47,720 bases of DNA from Methanobacteriota archaeon (GCA_030054735.1 JASGVX010000045.1:1-47720), one strand, 5' to 3'; shown: positions 1-9,265, counted from the stretch's first letter. The notes: generated by a model from the letters alone, not told the origin. Made by a program: numbers and translations.

Positions 1-413
1 CAATTCTTTTGGGAGAGAGTACAAAGACAATTTCACGACATATAGCAACGCTGGAAGAGAATGGGGAACTGGTGCCAACAAGAGGAAAATGGAAAGATAT
101 AGGGCCTGGAGTTAGTCACAAGAAAAAGATTCTGGAATTATATCTCAAAGGTTATGAATATACAGAAATCGAGAGAAGGACCAGACATAGCGGCGAAGCC
201 ATAATGCGCTATGTAAAGGACTTTGCAAGAATACTGGTGCTGACTGAAGAGGGATTTGAGAATGAAGAACTCAGGATCATAACAGGTCTTTCGGAAAAAA
301 CGATTCAGGAATACAGGGAACTTATTGAGACTTATTCTACAGAGGAATATCAGGAGCGTTTGGAACAGCTTCATAACATTTTTGGAAAAAAGAGAGCAGC
401 AGAACAAACATAG
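1..413 (+). CDS. DUF1670-type protein, 5' end outside the window
   Basis: The reading frame is open from the first bases of the window, so the gene begins upstream and only about 136 C-terminal residues are seen. The visible part is a chain of helix-turn-helix-like segments: a 'TKTISRHIATLEENG' stretch resembling a wHTH recognition helix, then 'GEAIMRYVKDFARI' and 'LSEKTIQEYRELIETY'. This pattern resembles the DUF1670 family, which is repeated in Methanosarcina genomes and often looks like a transposon-associated or regulatory DNA-binding protein. No catalytic motif is visible. It is followed after 28 bp by a broken copy of what looks like the N-terminus of the same family, so this may be a decayed multi-copy locus. 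The family assignment is from memory of sequence style and is moderate; DNA binding is inferred. Confidence 0.55.
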   Translation, partial: ILLGESTKTISRHIATLEENGELVPTRGKWKDIGPGVSHKKKILELYLKGYEYTEIERRTRHSGEAIMRYVKDFARILVLTEEGFENEELRIITGLSEKTIQEYRELIETYSTEEYQERLEQLHNIFGKKRAAEQT

Positions 414-441
414 AACAAGTTAGAAAAACCAGTTCAAGGAG

Positions 442-720
442 ATGGAACAGATGAAAGTCCCTTCAATGATTGAAACAAAGCTAACAAGTTCCCTGAAATG
501 TTCAGTACTTGACCTGATACAGAAGGATTACCAGTTTATTGCAGGTGACAAAATTCAGGAAATGTTTGCAAATGATCTTGCGGAAGAATACATAAGAATT
601 TTAAATGAAGAGGAATGAATGATGGATGAAACAAACTACGGCAAGTATGGGTACCTACCGGTCAAATGGGAGTTTAGAAATTTGTCGGTAAATAAAAAAC
701 CTTTAAGAAATTATCTGTGA
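442..720 (+). pseudogene. Truncated DUF1670-like N-terminal fragment
   Basis: An ATG at 442 (or 451, about 10 nt behind an AAGGA element) opens a 55-58 codon frame ending at TGA 616-618; the same frame continues immediately from ATG 619 for 33 codons to TGA 718-720. The first part ('SLKCSVLDLIQKDYQFIAGD') looks like the N-terminus of the DUF1670-type proteins that the preceding gene represents by its C-terminus. The two pieces together are far shorter than a full-length family member and are split by a stop, so I read this as a decayed copy. It could alternatively be two tiny translated proteins ahead of the gene at 727. Confidence 0.45.
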
Positions 721-726
721 GGAAAA

Positions 727-1941
727 ATGATTCCTGAAAAAAAGAATGCATCGGACTTTCCCACAAAAAACATAGATATAGAAGTTTTCTCCATGCCAGG
801 ACTGTCTGTAAACCTCCAGCAGAATGAAGGAAAAGCTGTAAAACTTACAGCAAGCGGACCACTTAAACCCGCCTGCAGCCCTATACTGAAAAAGATTGCT
901 TCACGCCTTCAGGAAGAAAAACCGGCTCTTATACAGGAGGACAGCTTTGTTCCTTCAGGATGGCTGCCTCCAATACCCAGTCCTGCTTTCAAGCGCCTTA
1001 TTTTTGCAGAAGTCCAGATAGCTCTGGGGAAATATATTCCTGAAACCGTTTCTATCGAAATCACTCGTCAGAATAGTTCAAAGTACCCTCCAGGCACAGC
1101 CGCCGATGAACTGGATATGGACACAATTAAAAGAGTAATAGATGAAGCCCTTGACCTTGGTACATTAATTATAAGTTTTACCGAAAATGACCCTCTTCTG
1201 CGTGAAGAGATCTTTGAGCTCATCGAGTACGTTGACAAAAAACGCGCTATAGTTAACTGTTCTACCTGGGGCACAGATTTCTCAAAAGAAACCGCTCTCC
1301 GTTTGAAAGAAGCAGGTCTTCATTCCCTCATGGTGGGGGTTTATTCGACCGATCCTCAAAAACACGATGCTGTCAGAAAATCCGAAGGATCTTACGAGCG
1401 GGCGGTCTCAGCCATAAAACTTGCTCTTGAAGAAGGACTCCTGGTTCTAATGACAACTCACGCCTCTCCCTCAAATATTAAGGAACTTCCTGCTCTCTAT
1501 GAACTTGCATCGAAACTAGGGGTACACGAGTTTTCAGTCTGGGAATCAATGCCGAAAAGAAGAGGCGAGCCTGTGATTAATGATGGAGACAGGAGAACAA
1601 TTCTGGAAATGTATCACAGGATAAACTCTTCCCCGGAAGGTCCCAGAATGTTTTCAAACACCTATTTTGAAGGGCAGATGATGGGTGCGATGGCAGGAAG
1701 GCGCTGGATGCATGTGACAGTAGACGGAGACGTAAAACCAAGCCCATATCCTCCTTTCAGGTTCGGGAATGTCAAGGAAGTGCCCTTAAAAGAAATCTGG
1801 CAGAAAATCAGGAGTTATCCGTATTTCCAGCAGCAGAAAAATATAAGCCCCATGCATGACCCTGAATTTATGGAGTTTGTTGATAAAATTCCAGAGGAAG
1901 CAAAACTGCCCTATCCTTTTGAAAAGATTTGCGGGAAATAA
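727..1941 (+). CDS. Radical-SAM/SPASM-fold protein lacking Fe-S cysteines
   Basis: 404 residues with the organisation of a radical SAM protein with a SPASM-like tail. The segment where the CxxxCxxC cluster motif belongs (residues about 112-123) reads ITRQNSSKYPPG with no cysteine, and the usual GGEPL SAM-binding segment reads TENDPLL (about 152-158). Downstream family-like blocks are preserved, for example 'NCSTWGTDFSKETALRLKEAG', 'VGVYSTDPQKHDAVR' and 'TTHASPSNIKELP'. The C-terminal 'DGDVKPSPYPPFRFGNV' has Ser where the family usually has Cys. The whole protein has only three cysteines (50, 178, 402), none in a cluster motif. The frame is intact, so this is probably a catalytically dead or repurposed paralog rather than a random pseudogene. 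Function unknown; it stands alone between DUF1670 remnants and trpS. Confidence 0.75.
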   Translation: MIPEKKNASDFPTKNIDIEVFSMPGLSVNLQQNEGKAVKLTASGPLKPACSPILKKIASRLQEEKPALIQEDSFVPSGWLPPIPSPAFKRLIFAEVQIALGKYIPETVSIEITRQNSSKYPPGTAADELDMDTIKRVIDEALDLGTLIISFTENDPLLREEIFELIEYVDKKRAIVNCSTWGTDFSKETALRLKEAGLHSLMVGVYSTDPQKHDAVRKSEGSYERAVSAIKLALEEGLLVLMTTHASPSNIKELPALYELASKLGVHEFSVWESMPKRRGEPVINDGDRRTILEMYHRINSSPEGPRMFSNTYFEGQMMGAMAGRRWMHVTVDGDVKPSPYPPFRFGNVKEVPLKEIWQKIRSYPYFQQQKNISPMHDPEFMEFVDKIPEEAKLPYPFEKICGK

Positions 1942-2239
1942 CCTGACACTATAATGAAATTTGGATTTTTTGAATTCATGTAAATGTGCACGGAAGTGCT
2001 CCTGGCAGTTTGATGAAGATGATAAACAAATAAAAAAAGTAGGTGAAGATAAAAAAACTATGGATAAAAGATAGGTGACATTATCCAGAGCTGCCAGAAG
2101 ATAAACATTTACATATAAGCAGGTATTTTTAAAAAGCGATTTAACCAGAACAAAGCTTACGCTTTATTTATGCTATCCTTATTAGCAAAAAAGAACTGCC
2201 TGCAGTATTTATCGGAAAAAGCGGCCCATGAGGGACATT

Positions 2240-3715
2240 ATGGATAATAAACTTGATCCGTGGAGTTCAAGCAATATCACTGACTACTCCAAGTTATTCG
2301 AAGAATTCGGGATTTCTCCTTTTGAAAATATACTTCCGGAAATTCCGTCCCCGCATAAGTACATGCGGAGGAGAATCATCTTCGGGCACCGTGATTACGA
2401 ACAGATTGCAGAGGCTATGCGGACAGGTGCCCCATTTTCAGTTATGGACGGCTTTATGCCATCAGGAAAAGTCCATCTGGGGCACAAAATGGTAATGGAC
2501 CAGGTCATCTGGCACCAGGAGAATGGAGCTTCAGCCTTTGTCGGGATTGCGGACAGGGAAGCCTTTTCTGTGCGCGGTTTTTCCTGGAAGAAATGCAGGG
2601 AAATCGGGGTAGAAGAATACATATTGAGCCTCATTGCCCTAGGTTTCAAGCCTGAAGGTCTCATTTACTTCCAGTCTGGCTGCAGAAGTGTTAAAGACCT
2701 TGCATTCGAACTTGGAGCCAGAGTCAATTTCTCGGAATTGAGCGCCATCTACGGTTTTTCAGGTGAAACAAGTCTCTCTCACATGCTCAGCGTAGCAACC
2801 CAGGCTGCAGACATCCTCCAGCCCCAGCTCGAGGAATTCGGAGGACCAAAACCCGTTGTTGTTCCCGTGGGTCCCGACCAGGACCCTCACCTCCGCCTTA
2901 CAAGGGGGCTTGCTGGCAAAATGAATATGTTCAGGATAGAGGAAAGGGAAACATCGGAAGGATGGAAATACCTCAGCATTCGGGGAAAAGGAGCTCCTAA
3001 AGAAGCTTTACAGGAACTTAAAAAACGCATCCCTGGAAAAGTAAAACTCTATGAAGAGCATATCGATATACTCCAGACTCCTGACTATGCATTCCTTGAA
3101 AGGTTTGTTTCACAAATAAGCCAGCCTGAGAAAAGGAACTATTTCATGTCCAGGATTCAGGAAATCGCTAAATTTGCTAATGTTGCTAAGCCGCCTGAAT
3201 TTTCGGAGTATGAAAAATACTTCGTTTTTAGAAGAACCTGGAAAACAGCAGGGAAAATCCTTGAAGAAGTCGTGGCAGAAGTTGCAGCCGAGTTCGATGG
3301 CTACGCTTTTATTCCTCCAGCGTCTACCTATCACCGCTTCATGAGCGGGCTTCAGGGAGGAAAAATGTCTAGCAGTACCCCTGATAGCTATATTGCCCTT
3401 ACGGACGACCCCAAAGAAGGTGCAAAAAAGGTAAAGAAGGCAAAGACAGGGGGATGCATGACCCTTGAAGAGCAGAAAAAGCTTGGTGGAAAACCGGATG
3501 AATGCTCTGTCTTCGAACTGATGCTCTTCCACCTGATAGAGGATGATGAGGAACTTATGGAGGTCAGGCAGGAATGTGTCTGCGGAACCAGAACGTGCGG
3601 CGCATGCAAGCAGCTTGCAGCCGAAAAAATGCAGGAATTCCTTAAAGACCATCAGGAAAAAAGGGAACTTGCAAGAGAAGATCTGGACGAGTACAGGATC
3701 ATCTACAAAAAGTAA
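2240..3715 (+). CDS. trpS: Tryptophan--tRNA ligase (TrpRS)
   Basis: Class I aminoacyl-tRNA synthetase that charges tRNA-Trp with tryptophan in the cytoplasm. The HIGH-type signature is PSGKVHLGH (about residue 78 on) and the KMSKS-type signature is KMSSS (about residue 375). Between them are TrpRS/TyrRS-like blocks, including '[15 protein letters not shown]'. The C-terminal part has a Cys-rich stretch '[14 protein letters not shown]' that could bind metal. About 491 residues, on the long side for the family. An upstream ATG exists at 2228, but GAGGG at 2230-2234 sits 5 nt before ATG 2240 and the family-like N-terminus begins there, so I prefer 2240. It precedes pheS by about 150 bp in the same direction; whether they share a transcript is not clear. 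Confidence 0.93.
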   Translation: MDNKLDPWSSSNITDYSKLFEEFGISPFENILPEIPSPHKYMRRRIIFGHRDYEQIAEAMRTGAPFSVMDGFMPSGKVHLGHKMVMDQVIWHQENGASAFVGIADREAFSVRGFSWKKCREIGVEEYILSLIALGFKPEGLIYFQSGCRSVKDLAFELGARVNFSELSAIYGFSGETSLSHMLSVATQAADILQPQLEEFGGPKPVVVPVGPDQDPHLRLTRGLAGKMNMFRIEERETSEGWKYLSIRGKGAPKEALQELKKRIPGKVKLYEEHIDILQTPDYAFLERFVSQISQPEKRNYFMSRIQEIAKFANVAKPPEFSEYEKYFVFRRTWKTAGKILEEVVAEVAAEFDGYAFIPPASTYHRFMSGLQGGKMSSSTPDSYIALTDDPKEGAKKVKKAKTGGCMTLEEQKKLGGKPDECSVFELMLFHLIEDDEELMEVRQECVCGTRTCGACKQLAAEKMQEFLKDHQEKRELAREDLDEYRIIYKK

Positions 3716-3782
3716 AATACATTAATTCACGAATCTTTAGCAAATTCAGAAATCTCAGGAAATTCATCAAACTGTAAGTCAA

Positions 3783-3841
3783 AATTCAGTATAAAGAGTT
3801 TTAATTCAGTATAAGAGTTTTAATTCATTATAAGAGTCTTA
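3783..3841 (+). repeat. Three tandem 19-20 bp units upstream of pheS
   Basis: Three adjacent near-identical units (3783-3802, 3803-3821, 3822-3841) built on AATTCAGTATAAGAGTTTT. Each contains a TATAA(A)GAG core that could pass for an archaeal TATA box. They lie 30-90 bp before the pheS start and probably include its promoter; which copy is used cannot be told from sequence. Confidence 0.8.
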
Positions 3842-3871
3842 AATTTTCAGGGTTCACAGGATATGACAGTT

Positions 3872-5350
3872 ATGAGTATTCAGGATAACCTCACAATCAA
3901 TGAAAAAAAGGTCTTGCTTGCCCTCGATGAACTTGGGTCGGCAGCTCCGGATCAGCTTGAAGAGAAGTCAGGGCTGCAGGTAGATGCGGCAATGCAAGCT
4001 GCTTTTATGCTTCAGGAAAAAGAGCTTGCTTCTGTTTCTGAAAAAGTGCTTGAACGCTACTCTCTTACAAAGGAAGGGCAGGAATATACGAAATTCGGGC
4101 TTCCGGAGCGCCAGGTTATTGATGCCCTGAAAACCCCTGCCTCCCTTGAAGAATTAAGAAGCCGTTTCTCTCCTCAAACAGTGGGAATTGCAACTGGCTG
4201 GCTCGTAAAAAAAGGATGGGCAAAGGTTGAAAACGGACTAATGCTGCCTTCTGGAAAGGCTCCTGCAGGTAAAGACGAAAAAGCCCTTGCATCTTTTGCA
4301 GGAAAAACAAAAACTCTCGAAGAACTTGCAGCCGATGAAGGTACCGTAAAGAACCTGCTCAAGCGTAAACTTGTAGTAAAACATGAAGAGAAGTTCAGGA
4401 CTGTATCAATAAGCGATGCAGGAACTGCACTTGCAGCTAAGGGGCTTGTTCTTGAAGAAGAAATTGCCCAGCTTACTCCCGAAATACTGAAAAGCGGAGC
4501 CTGGAAAGGGAAAAAGTTCAGGCCCTACAGGCTTGATATCACTCCAAAATCTTTTTACGGAGCCAAAATCCACCCTTACAGGCGCCTGATTGAGCAGATG
4601 CGCCAGATCTTCCTGGAAATGGGATTTACAGAGATAAAAGGTGGTATAATTCAGAGTTCTTTCTGGAACTTTGATGCCCTCTTCCAGCCACAGGACCACC
4701 CTGCCAGAGACATGCAGGACACTTTCCACCTCGATAGCACCTGCCAGCTTCCGGAAAAGTTTTCGGACAGGGTAGCAGCAATGCACGAGAGCGGAGGAGA
4801 TATTGCCTCCTGCGGCTGGGGTGGGATCTGGGACAGGGAACTTGCCAGGCGTAATGTGCTCAGGACCCATACTACCTCCGTAACTGTAAAATATCTCGCG
4901 GACAACCCGGAACCGCCTGTAAAAGCTTTCTGCATTGACAGGGCTTACCGCAGGGAAACAATTGACCCAACTCATACTCCCGAGTTCGAGCAGCTTGAAG
5001 GCGTGGTCATGGATAAGGATATGTCTTTTGCAGACCTCCTCGGCCTCCTTGCGGAGTTCTACCACAGGATGGGATTCGAAGAAGTCCGTTTCCGCCCTGG
5101 TTATTTCCCCTATACCGAACCAAGTGTGGAGCCTGAAGTCTACGTGGACGGTCTCGGATGGGTTGAACTCGGAGGTGCAGGTGTTTTCAGGAAAGAAGTT
5201 ACAGAACCTTTAGGGATCAAAGAACCCGTCCTTGCCTGGGGACTCGGGGTAAGCCGGCTTACCATGCTGAAACTTGGGCTTAAAGACCTGAGACTCCTCT
5301 ATCAGTCCGATATCGACTGGCTCAGGAAAAGCGAAGTATGCAAAATCTGA
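3872..5350 (+). CDS. pheS: Phenylalanine--tRNA ligase alpha subunit
   Basis: Catalytic subunit of the alpha2-beta2 class II PheRS, which charges tRNA-Phe. The N-terminal third carries winged-helix-like segments typical of archaeal/eukaryotic PheS ('[17 protein letters not shown]', then a second at about 80-130). The catalytic core holds '[16 protein letters not shown]', motif 2 around '[16 protein letters not shown]', and motif 3 '[14 protein letters not shown]' near the C-terminus. About 492 residues, normal for archaeal PheS. ATG 3863 is in frame, but the AGGA element at 3858-3861 is only 1-2 nt from it and 10 nt from ATG 3872, so I chose 3872. The beta-subunit gene pheT is not in the window. 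A strong terminator follows at once. Confidence 0.94.
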   Translation: MSIQDNLTINEKKVLLALDELGSAAPDQLEEKSGLQVDAAMQAAFMLQEKELASVSEKVLERYSLTKEGQEYTKFGLPERQVIDALKTPASLEELRSRFSPQTVGIATGWLVKKGWAKVENGLMLPSGKAPAGKDEKALASFAGKTKTLEELAADEGTVKNLLKRKLVVKHEEKFRTVSISDAGTALAAKGLVLEEEIAQLTPEILKSGAWKGKKFRPYRLDITPKSFYGAKIHPYRRLIEQMRQIFLEMGFTEIKGGIIQSSFWNFDALFQPQDHPARDMQDTFHLDSTCQLPEKFSDRVAAMHESGGDIASCGWGGIWDRELARRNVLRTHTTSVTVKYLADNPEPPVKAFCIDRAYRRETIDPTHTPEFEQLEGVVMDKDMSFADLLGLLAEFYHRMGFEEVRFRPGYFPYTEPSVEPEVYVDGLGWVELGGAGVFRKEVTEPLGIKEPVLAWGLGVSRLTMLKLGLKDLRLLYQSDIDWLRKSEVCKI

Positions 5351-5381
5351 AAACTTAAACCGGCTAATGGGCTGTAAAAAC

Positions 5382-5411
5382 CGCCTGCTTCAGCCCACAG
5401 GCGTTTTTTTT
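5382..5411 (+). terminator. Intrinsic terminator after pheS
   Basis: CGCCTG (5382-5387) pairs with CAGGCG (5398-5403) across a 10-nt loop and is followed by eight T residues. An overlapping alternative stem, GGGCTG (5370-5375) with CAGCCC (5391-5396), would exclude it. Confidence 0.85.
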
Positions 5412-5567
5412 CATTTTTGATCTCCGTTGTTATCAGGCGGTTGGCATTTTGCTGTTCAATTTTACCGGCGCGATTGAAGATTTTTCATTACTTGCTTGAA
5501 ATCGGTTGTGTCAGCTGGTTCAGCCGTGTTTGAGCGTAAGAAAAGTCAGGTAAAAATACGCGGTTGA

Positions 5568-5837
5568 TTACACTTTTTCTGCATAACATACCGTCTCAGA
5601 GGCCGGGAGTGTCCTTTTCTGATACCCGGACGACCCATTCCCTACTATTTGAGGCCGCGTCAGCCATACAAAGGCTCTCATGCTGAACGGCAGTATTCGA
5701 TAATACAGGTCATCTTCAATGATGCGTTGGTTCTCACGTAAATATTGCTAAATAGCAACCAGTGTTGTAGGGCTCGCTACTGTTTTAGCTGCTGTTTTGT
5801 CATGTTTCTTCTCTTTTATGCAGTGTAGAATATACGT
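5568..5837 (-). pseudogene. Relic coding frame with an in-frame TAG
   Basis: On the minus strand one frame runs about 90 codons without TAA or TGA and with protein-like composition, ending at TAA 5568-5570. It is interrupted once, by TAG at 5750-5748. After the TAG it reads QYLRENQRIIEDDLYYRILP and continues to a SGYQKRTLPASETVCYAEKV end. No good start codon or Shine-Dalgarno is seen, and a TAA closes the frame just upstream. It lies behind one copy of a 73-bp repeat (5868-5940), so it may be the remains of an insertion-sequence gene. UAG can encode pyrrolysine in Methanosarcina, so the TAG alone would not kill it. I do not recognise the family. Confidence 0.4.
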
Positions 5838-5867
5838 TTAATTTTGTTGTCATGCAAATCTCATGGA

Positions 5868-5940
5868 AAAACGCATATGAAATTCTTCGAATAACATGCA
5901 CAAAAAATGAAAGTACCTAGAAGCACTTTCATGCTAAATA
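5868..5940 (-). repeat. 73-bp repeat, inverted copy of 16260-16333
   Basis: Read on the minus strand this stretch starts TATTTAGCATGAAAGTGCTT and runs to TTCATATGCGTTTT; it matches 16260-16333 with only a few mismatches. It contains an imperfect hairpin, GAAAGTACC against AGCACTTTC. Such a conserved hairpin-bearing end next to a relic frame suggests a mobile-element terminus, but the family is not identified. Confidence 0.8.
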
Positions 5941-6032
5941 AAACATATTTGAAATGCCCAGGTTGCATGAATCAGAGTTGGGATACTCATGATTAAAAAA
6001 CGAACTGAAGAAAACCAAACTGTTTAAGTAAA

Positions 6033-6274
6033 ATGACCTGTATATCGAATGATAAAATAATCAGAATATCCTACATATTTTTAATAGCTGGATTTATCCT
6101 TGTTCTTTCTTTTATCTTCTGGTGTGGACCCTTGCAGACTGTCTGAGAAAAGACACAGATGAAGGAAACTCACGCCTTATCTGGGTTGTAGTTATTGTTT
6201 TTACATATATTATAGGAGCTCTTCTTTATCACTTTATAAGGCGTACTAAAAGAGCCAAAGAACTTGGCAGATAA
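6033..6274 (+). pseudogene. Frameshifted PLDc_N-type small membrane protein
   Basis: ATG 6033 opens a frame with a hydrophobic helix ('FLIAGFILVLSFIFWC') that stops early at TGA. A shift of frame near 6118 restores 'LVWTLADCLRKDTDEGNSRL' followed by 'IWVVVIVFTYIIGALLYHFI' and a basic tail ending at TAA 6272. That order (helix, W-x-LAD-x-L-R, acidic linker, second helix with G-A-x-x-Y) is the pattern of the phospholipase D N-terminal domain family of two-helix membrane proteins. I call it a single-frameshift pseudogene; a sequencing error would give an intact gene of about 80 residues. No strong ribosome site is visible. Confidence 0.6.
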
Positions 6275-6391
6275 GCGAAAAGGATTCAGATTAATTCTGA
6301 AAAAATTCAAATTATTTCCATAAAGGGCTCGGGTGATTTTTAAAGGATGTTTTAAAGCATGGACAGGCTGCGAAACATTCCGAACCTTAAA

Positions 6392-6535
6392 TCACCTCAT
6401 CTTTAAAGTACTTGCATTTATAGCTACGATTATGGTACTCAGGCCCATGAGAACTGCACCCACGGGAGAGCACAATAAATTGCCGTATCCATAGAGTACT
6501 CCTGCTGCAAGCGGAATTGCAAAAAGATTGTACCC
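6392..6535 (-). pseudogene. C-terminal remnant of a CopA-type P1B ATPase
   Basis: The minus-strand frame reads [19 protein letters not shown], then a [20 protein letters not shown] segment and a short basic end. This is the characteristic last pair of membrane helices of copper/heavy-metal P1B-type ATPases. The rest of the ATPase (P-domain, DKTGT, CPC motif) is absent: upstream of residue GYN the frame changes to unrelated sequence, so only about 48 codons survive. It is a dead fragment in a decayed intergenic zone and carries no function by itself. Confidence 0.7.
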
Positions 6536-6716
6536 AGTTGGAGAAGTACTGGACGAGATAGGGATTGAAAAGTTCAAAGAAGGAGTGTGGCTATAAACAA
6601 TCATGTTAAAATATAAGCCAGCTCAGTTAAATTAATTCAGGTGGGCTGGTCTCAAATACAATTTTTTAATTTCCTGATCCAGAGCAATTTAAGAAAACCA
6701 GCAAGTTTAATTTCAG

Positions 6717-6833
6717 TAGGACTTACGCACTTGAAATGTAATATCAGATACATACGGACTCGTCAACATTATTTGAGTTTATACAGTTAACTCACTTCCG
6801 CTCGTGCTTTTCAATTCAACTGCGTAATTCCTA
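6717..6833. mobile_element. 117-bp MITE-like element with 5-bp target duplication
   Basis: The left end TAGGACTTACGCACTTGAA and the right end (reverse complement TAGGAATTACGCAGTTGAA) form about 19 bp of terminal inverted repeat with two mismatches. Both sides are flanked by TTCAG (6712-6716 and 6834-6838), a perfect 5-bp duplication. The interior has no coding capacity. A solo copy of the same end occurs at 13583-13600, so this sequence is a repeated element end in this genome. Confidence 0.75.
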
Positions 6834-7061
6834 TTCAGAAGAACCATGATTTAAAGCATCTTTCAGAAGTTTTATCTAAATATCTCTAGCTTTTCCATTT
6901 TTTTTATTTAGGTTTTTCTGGGCGTGACACTCATTTATAATTTCAATATTATAATTTCGCCACCATATTTTGAGTTTACTTTTATTTTTCCTTTGAAATG
7001 GATTTAATGCTGCCCTATTTTCATGGCTCTTGTGAGCTTTTCGATATATTATGTCTTAAAG

Positions 7062-7222
7062 ATAACGTTTAAATATAATAGATACAAAGACTAACAGACT
7101 AGTCAAACCATATGCATACAGTCGCTACGGTTATCACTCTGTCTTTATTGTCATTTATATTCTGTAACATAAAAATTCTAAAAGCAGTATCAGCTTTCAG
7201 TTTTTGACCTATATATAGGAGG
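7062..7222 (+). promoter_or_regulatory. hdrED promoter region and Shine-Dalgarno
   Basis: A TATA-like TTTAAATATAATA lies at about 7067-7079, and a strong GGAGG ribosome site at 7218-7222. This implies a 5' leader of roughly 120-150 nt if that box is used. The GGAGG is 8 nt from an ATT codon at 7231 and 17 nt from the ATG at 7240, so it does not clearly favour the ATG. Confidence 0.5.
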
Positions 7223-7239
7223 AATAAACTATTAGTGAA

Positions 7240-8019
7240 ATGGTATACTTCTCTGGGCTTTCGGATGCACTCAGAATGACGTTTGTCCAGATAATGATAT
7301 TAAGTGCAATAGCTATCGTTATTTTCTTATACGGTATGATCGGCAACCTCCAGAAATGGGGGACAGGGGTGACAGGCTATGCCCTTGAGCCCAAGGAAGG
7401 ACAGAAGGGAAGCGCGATCAGGTTCTTAAAAACCTGGTGGGCACAGGTCACAGCAGAATCTCATCATAGTGGGAAGCCTATTTTAGAGATCCTCATTCTT
7501 GACATTCTCTTCCAGAGAAGAATCCTTAAAAGAAGTGGTCTTCGCTGGTTTATGCACATATGTATCTTCGCAGGCTGGATGAGTCTTTTTGCTCTTTCAG
7601 GACTGATGTTTTCAGTCGAAATGACTGAAATGATTGGAATCAAACTTCCATTTACTGCTGCTGTTTTTAGAGAATGGCTCGCTATTCCAAACTATATCTT
7701 TGGTTATATCCTGCTTATCGGAGTCATCATTGCAGTAATTAGAAGGCTATTTGTCTCTGAAGTCAGGCAGGCTTCTATTATGTATGACTGGATTCTTCTT
7801 GCAGGAGTTTTCATAATCACAATCTCAGGTTTTATTGCCGACGGGATAAGAACTGGCTTTATCTGGAGCTTTGGGCTTGATCCTTCAGCAGCACCACCAG
7901 CTGCTCTCTTCCACTCTATAATTTCCCTGCTCTTCTGTATCGCGTATATTCCATACAGCAAGTACATACACGTAATCGCCACCCCGCTTGCAATACTTGC
8001 AAACAAGGGAGGAGAATAA
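7240..8019 (+). CDS. hdrE: CoB-CoM heterodisulfide reductase, cytochrome b subunit HdrE
   Basis: Membrane cytochrome b subunit of the HdrDE complex of methylotrophic/acetoclastic methanogens. It takes electrons from reduced methanophenazine and passes them to HdrD. The 259-residue protein has about five hydrophobic helices (near 15-37, 105-130, 150-170, 185-205, 220-250) with histidines suited to haem ligation, for example [19 protein letters not shown] and YIHVIATP. It sits 1 bp upstream of hdrD, and the pair forms the known hdrED arrangement. The start is debatable: ATG 7240 is poorly spaced from GGAGG (17 nt), while in-frame ATT 7231 is ideally spaced (8 nt) and would add three residues. 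Confidence 0.93.
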   Translation: MVYFSGLSDALRMTFVQIMILSAIAIVIFLYGMIGNLQKWGTGVTGYALEPKEGQKGSAIRFLKTWWAQVTAESHHSGKPILEILILDILFQRRILKRSGLRWFMHICIFAGWMSLFALSGLMFSVEMTEMIGIKLPFTAAVFREWLAIPNYIFGYILLIGVIIAVIRRLFVSEVRQASIMYDWILLAGVFIITISGFIADGIRTGFIWSFGLDPSAAPPAALFHSIISLLFCIAYIPYSKYIHVIATPLAILANKGGE

Positions 8020-8020
8020 A

Positions 8021-9250
8021 ATGGCAAAAAAAGCACCATCAATTGACACCAAGAACCTTACGGCAGTCCAGCTTATGGAGCTCGACTCCTGTACCCGATG
8101 CGGTGAATGTGTAAAATGGTGTCCAACTTATGCTGCTTCCGGCCAGAATCCCGGGTTAGCGCCCAGGGATAAGATCCTGCGCTGGAGGGAGTTCATGAAC
8201 AAATCCTACGGGATTAAAGCAAAACTCTTCGGCCCGACTGAGATCCCCCAGTCTGAGCTTGAAGAATTCAAAGACGACGTACACAGCTGTACCACCTGTG
8301 GTATCTGTGCAACTGTTTGTGAATCAGGCATTAACACTGTTGAACTCTGGGAAGCCTTGAGGGCAAACCTTGTAAAGAAAGGTATAGGTCCTTATGGGAA
8401 GCAGAATGCGTTCCCGAAAGTTATTGGCCAGTACCATAACCCTTACATGAAGGACCAGAAAGACAGACTTAACTGGGTTCCCGCAGACGTGAAAATTGAA
8501 GACAAAGCAGACATTGTCTATTTCACAGGCTGTACTGCAGGGTATAATCAACTTGCTTTAGCCTTTGCGACCTCACGTGTACTCAACAAGCTGGGTATTA
8601 AATTTGCCATGCTTGGGGAAGAGGAATGGTGCTGCGGCTCAGCCCTTATCAGGACAGGCCAGGCTCACATCAATGATGTGCCCCGTCAACTTGCAAAACA
8701 CAACGTCGAGGCACTCAAGAAAAAAGGTGCCAAAAAGGTCCTCTATGCCTGTGCAGGCTGCTTCCGTGCCTCCAAGGTTGACTGGCCCAGGCTTCTCGGA
8801 GAAGAACTGCCTTTTGAGGTAATACATGTTGCAGAGTTCCTTGCAGGTTTGATAAAGGAAGACAAAGTCAAATGGGTAAAGCCCATTAACAAGACCGTTA
8901 CTTACCATGACCCCTGCCACCTTGGCCGCCATGTAGGTGTCTTTGATGCCCCCAGATATGTACTGTCCCACATCCCTGGTGTCAAGTTCGTAGAAATGGA
9001 AAATTCAAAAGAATTCCAGCGCTGCTGTGGTGCTGGCGGTGGTGTAAAGGCAGGTCTTCCTGATCTTGCCCTGGGAGTTGCGGAATCCAGAGTCAAGGAT
9101 GCCGTTGAAATCAATGCAGATATACTGTCCAGCTGCTGCCCATTCTGTAAGAGGAACCTCTCAGACGGCCGTGACTCACTTAAAGTTGACATTGTTGTCG
9201 AGGACGTCATCGAGATGGTTGCAGAGGCCTTGGGCCTTGAGACCAGCTAA
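8021..9250 (+). CDS. hdrD: CoB-CoM heterodisulfide reductase, catalytic subunit HdrD
   Basis: Catalytic subunit reducing CoM-S-S-CoB to the thiols CoM-SH and CoB-SH, the last energy-conserving step of methanogenesis in Methanosarcina. N-terminal ferredoxin-type motifs [15 protein letters not shown] (about 25-40) and [14 protein letters not shown] (about 90-105) bind [4Fe-4S] clusters. Two CCG domains follow, with CCGSAL and CAGCFRAS, then CCGAGGG and CCPFCKRN, which carry the noncubane clusters of the active site. About 409 residues, typical. Start chosen at ATG 8021 because GGAGGA lies 5-8 nt upstream; an ATG at 7988 is inside hdrE and adds non-family residues. Followed by a hairpin terminator. 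Confidence 0.96.
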   Translation: MAKKAPSIDTKNLTAVQLMELDSCTRCGECVKWCPTYAASGQNPGLAPRDKILRWREFMNKSYGIKAKLFGPTEIPQSELEEFKDDVHSCTTCGICATVCESGINTVELWEALRANLVKKGIGPYGKQNAFPKVIGQYHNPYMKDQKDRLNWVPADVKIEDKADIVYFTGCTAGYNQLALAFATSRVLNKLGIKFAMLGEEEWCCGSALIRTGQAHINDVPRQLAKHNVEALKKKGAKKVLYACAGCFRASKVDWPRLLGEELPFEVIHVAEFLAGLIKEDKVKWVKPINKTVTYHDPCHLGRHVGVFDAPRYVLSHIPGVKFVEMENSKEFQRCCGAGGGVKAGLPDLALGVAESRVKDAVEINADILSSCCPFCKRNLSDGRDSLKVDIVVEDVIEMVAEALGLETS

Positions 9251-9265
9251 GCGAAGAACGTAAAG

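Noticed and set aside
6534-6596. Plus-strand peptide frame overlapping the CopA remnant edge
   Set aside because: Only about 20 codons with no start; it may be a chance frame or a junction relic.
7988-8020. ATG 7988 as start of hdrD
   Set aside because: It lies inside hdrE and adds residues without family similarity; ATG 8021 has GGAGGA at proper distance.
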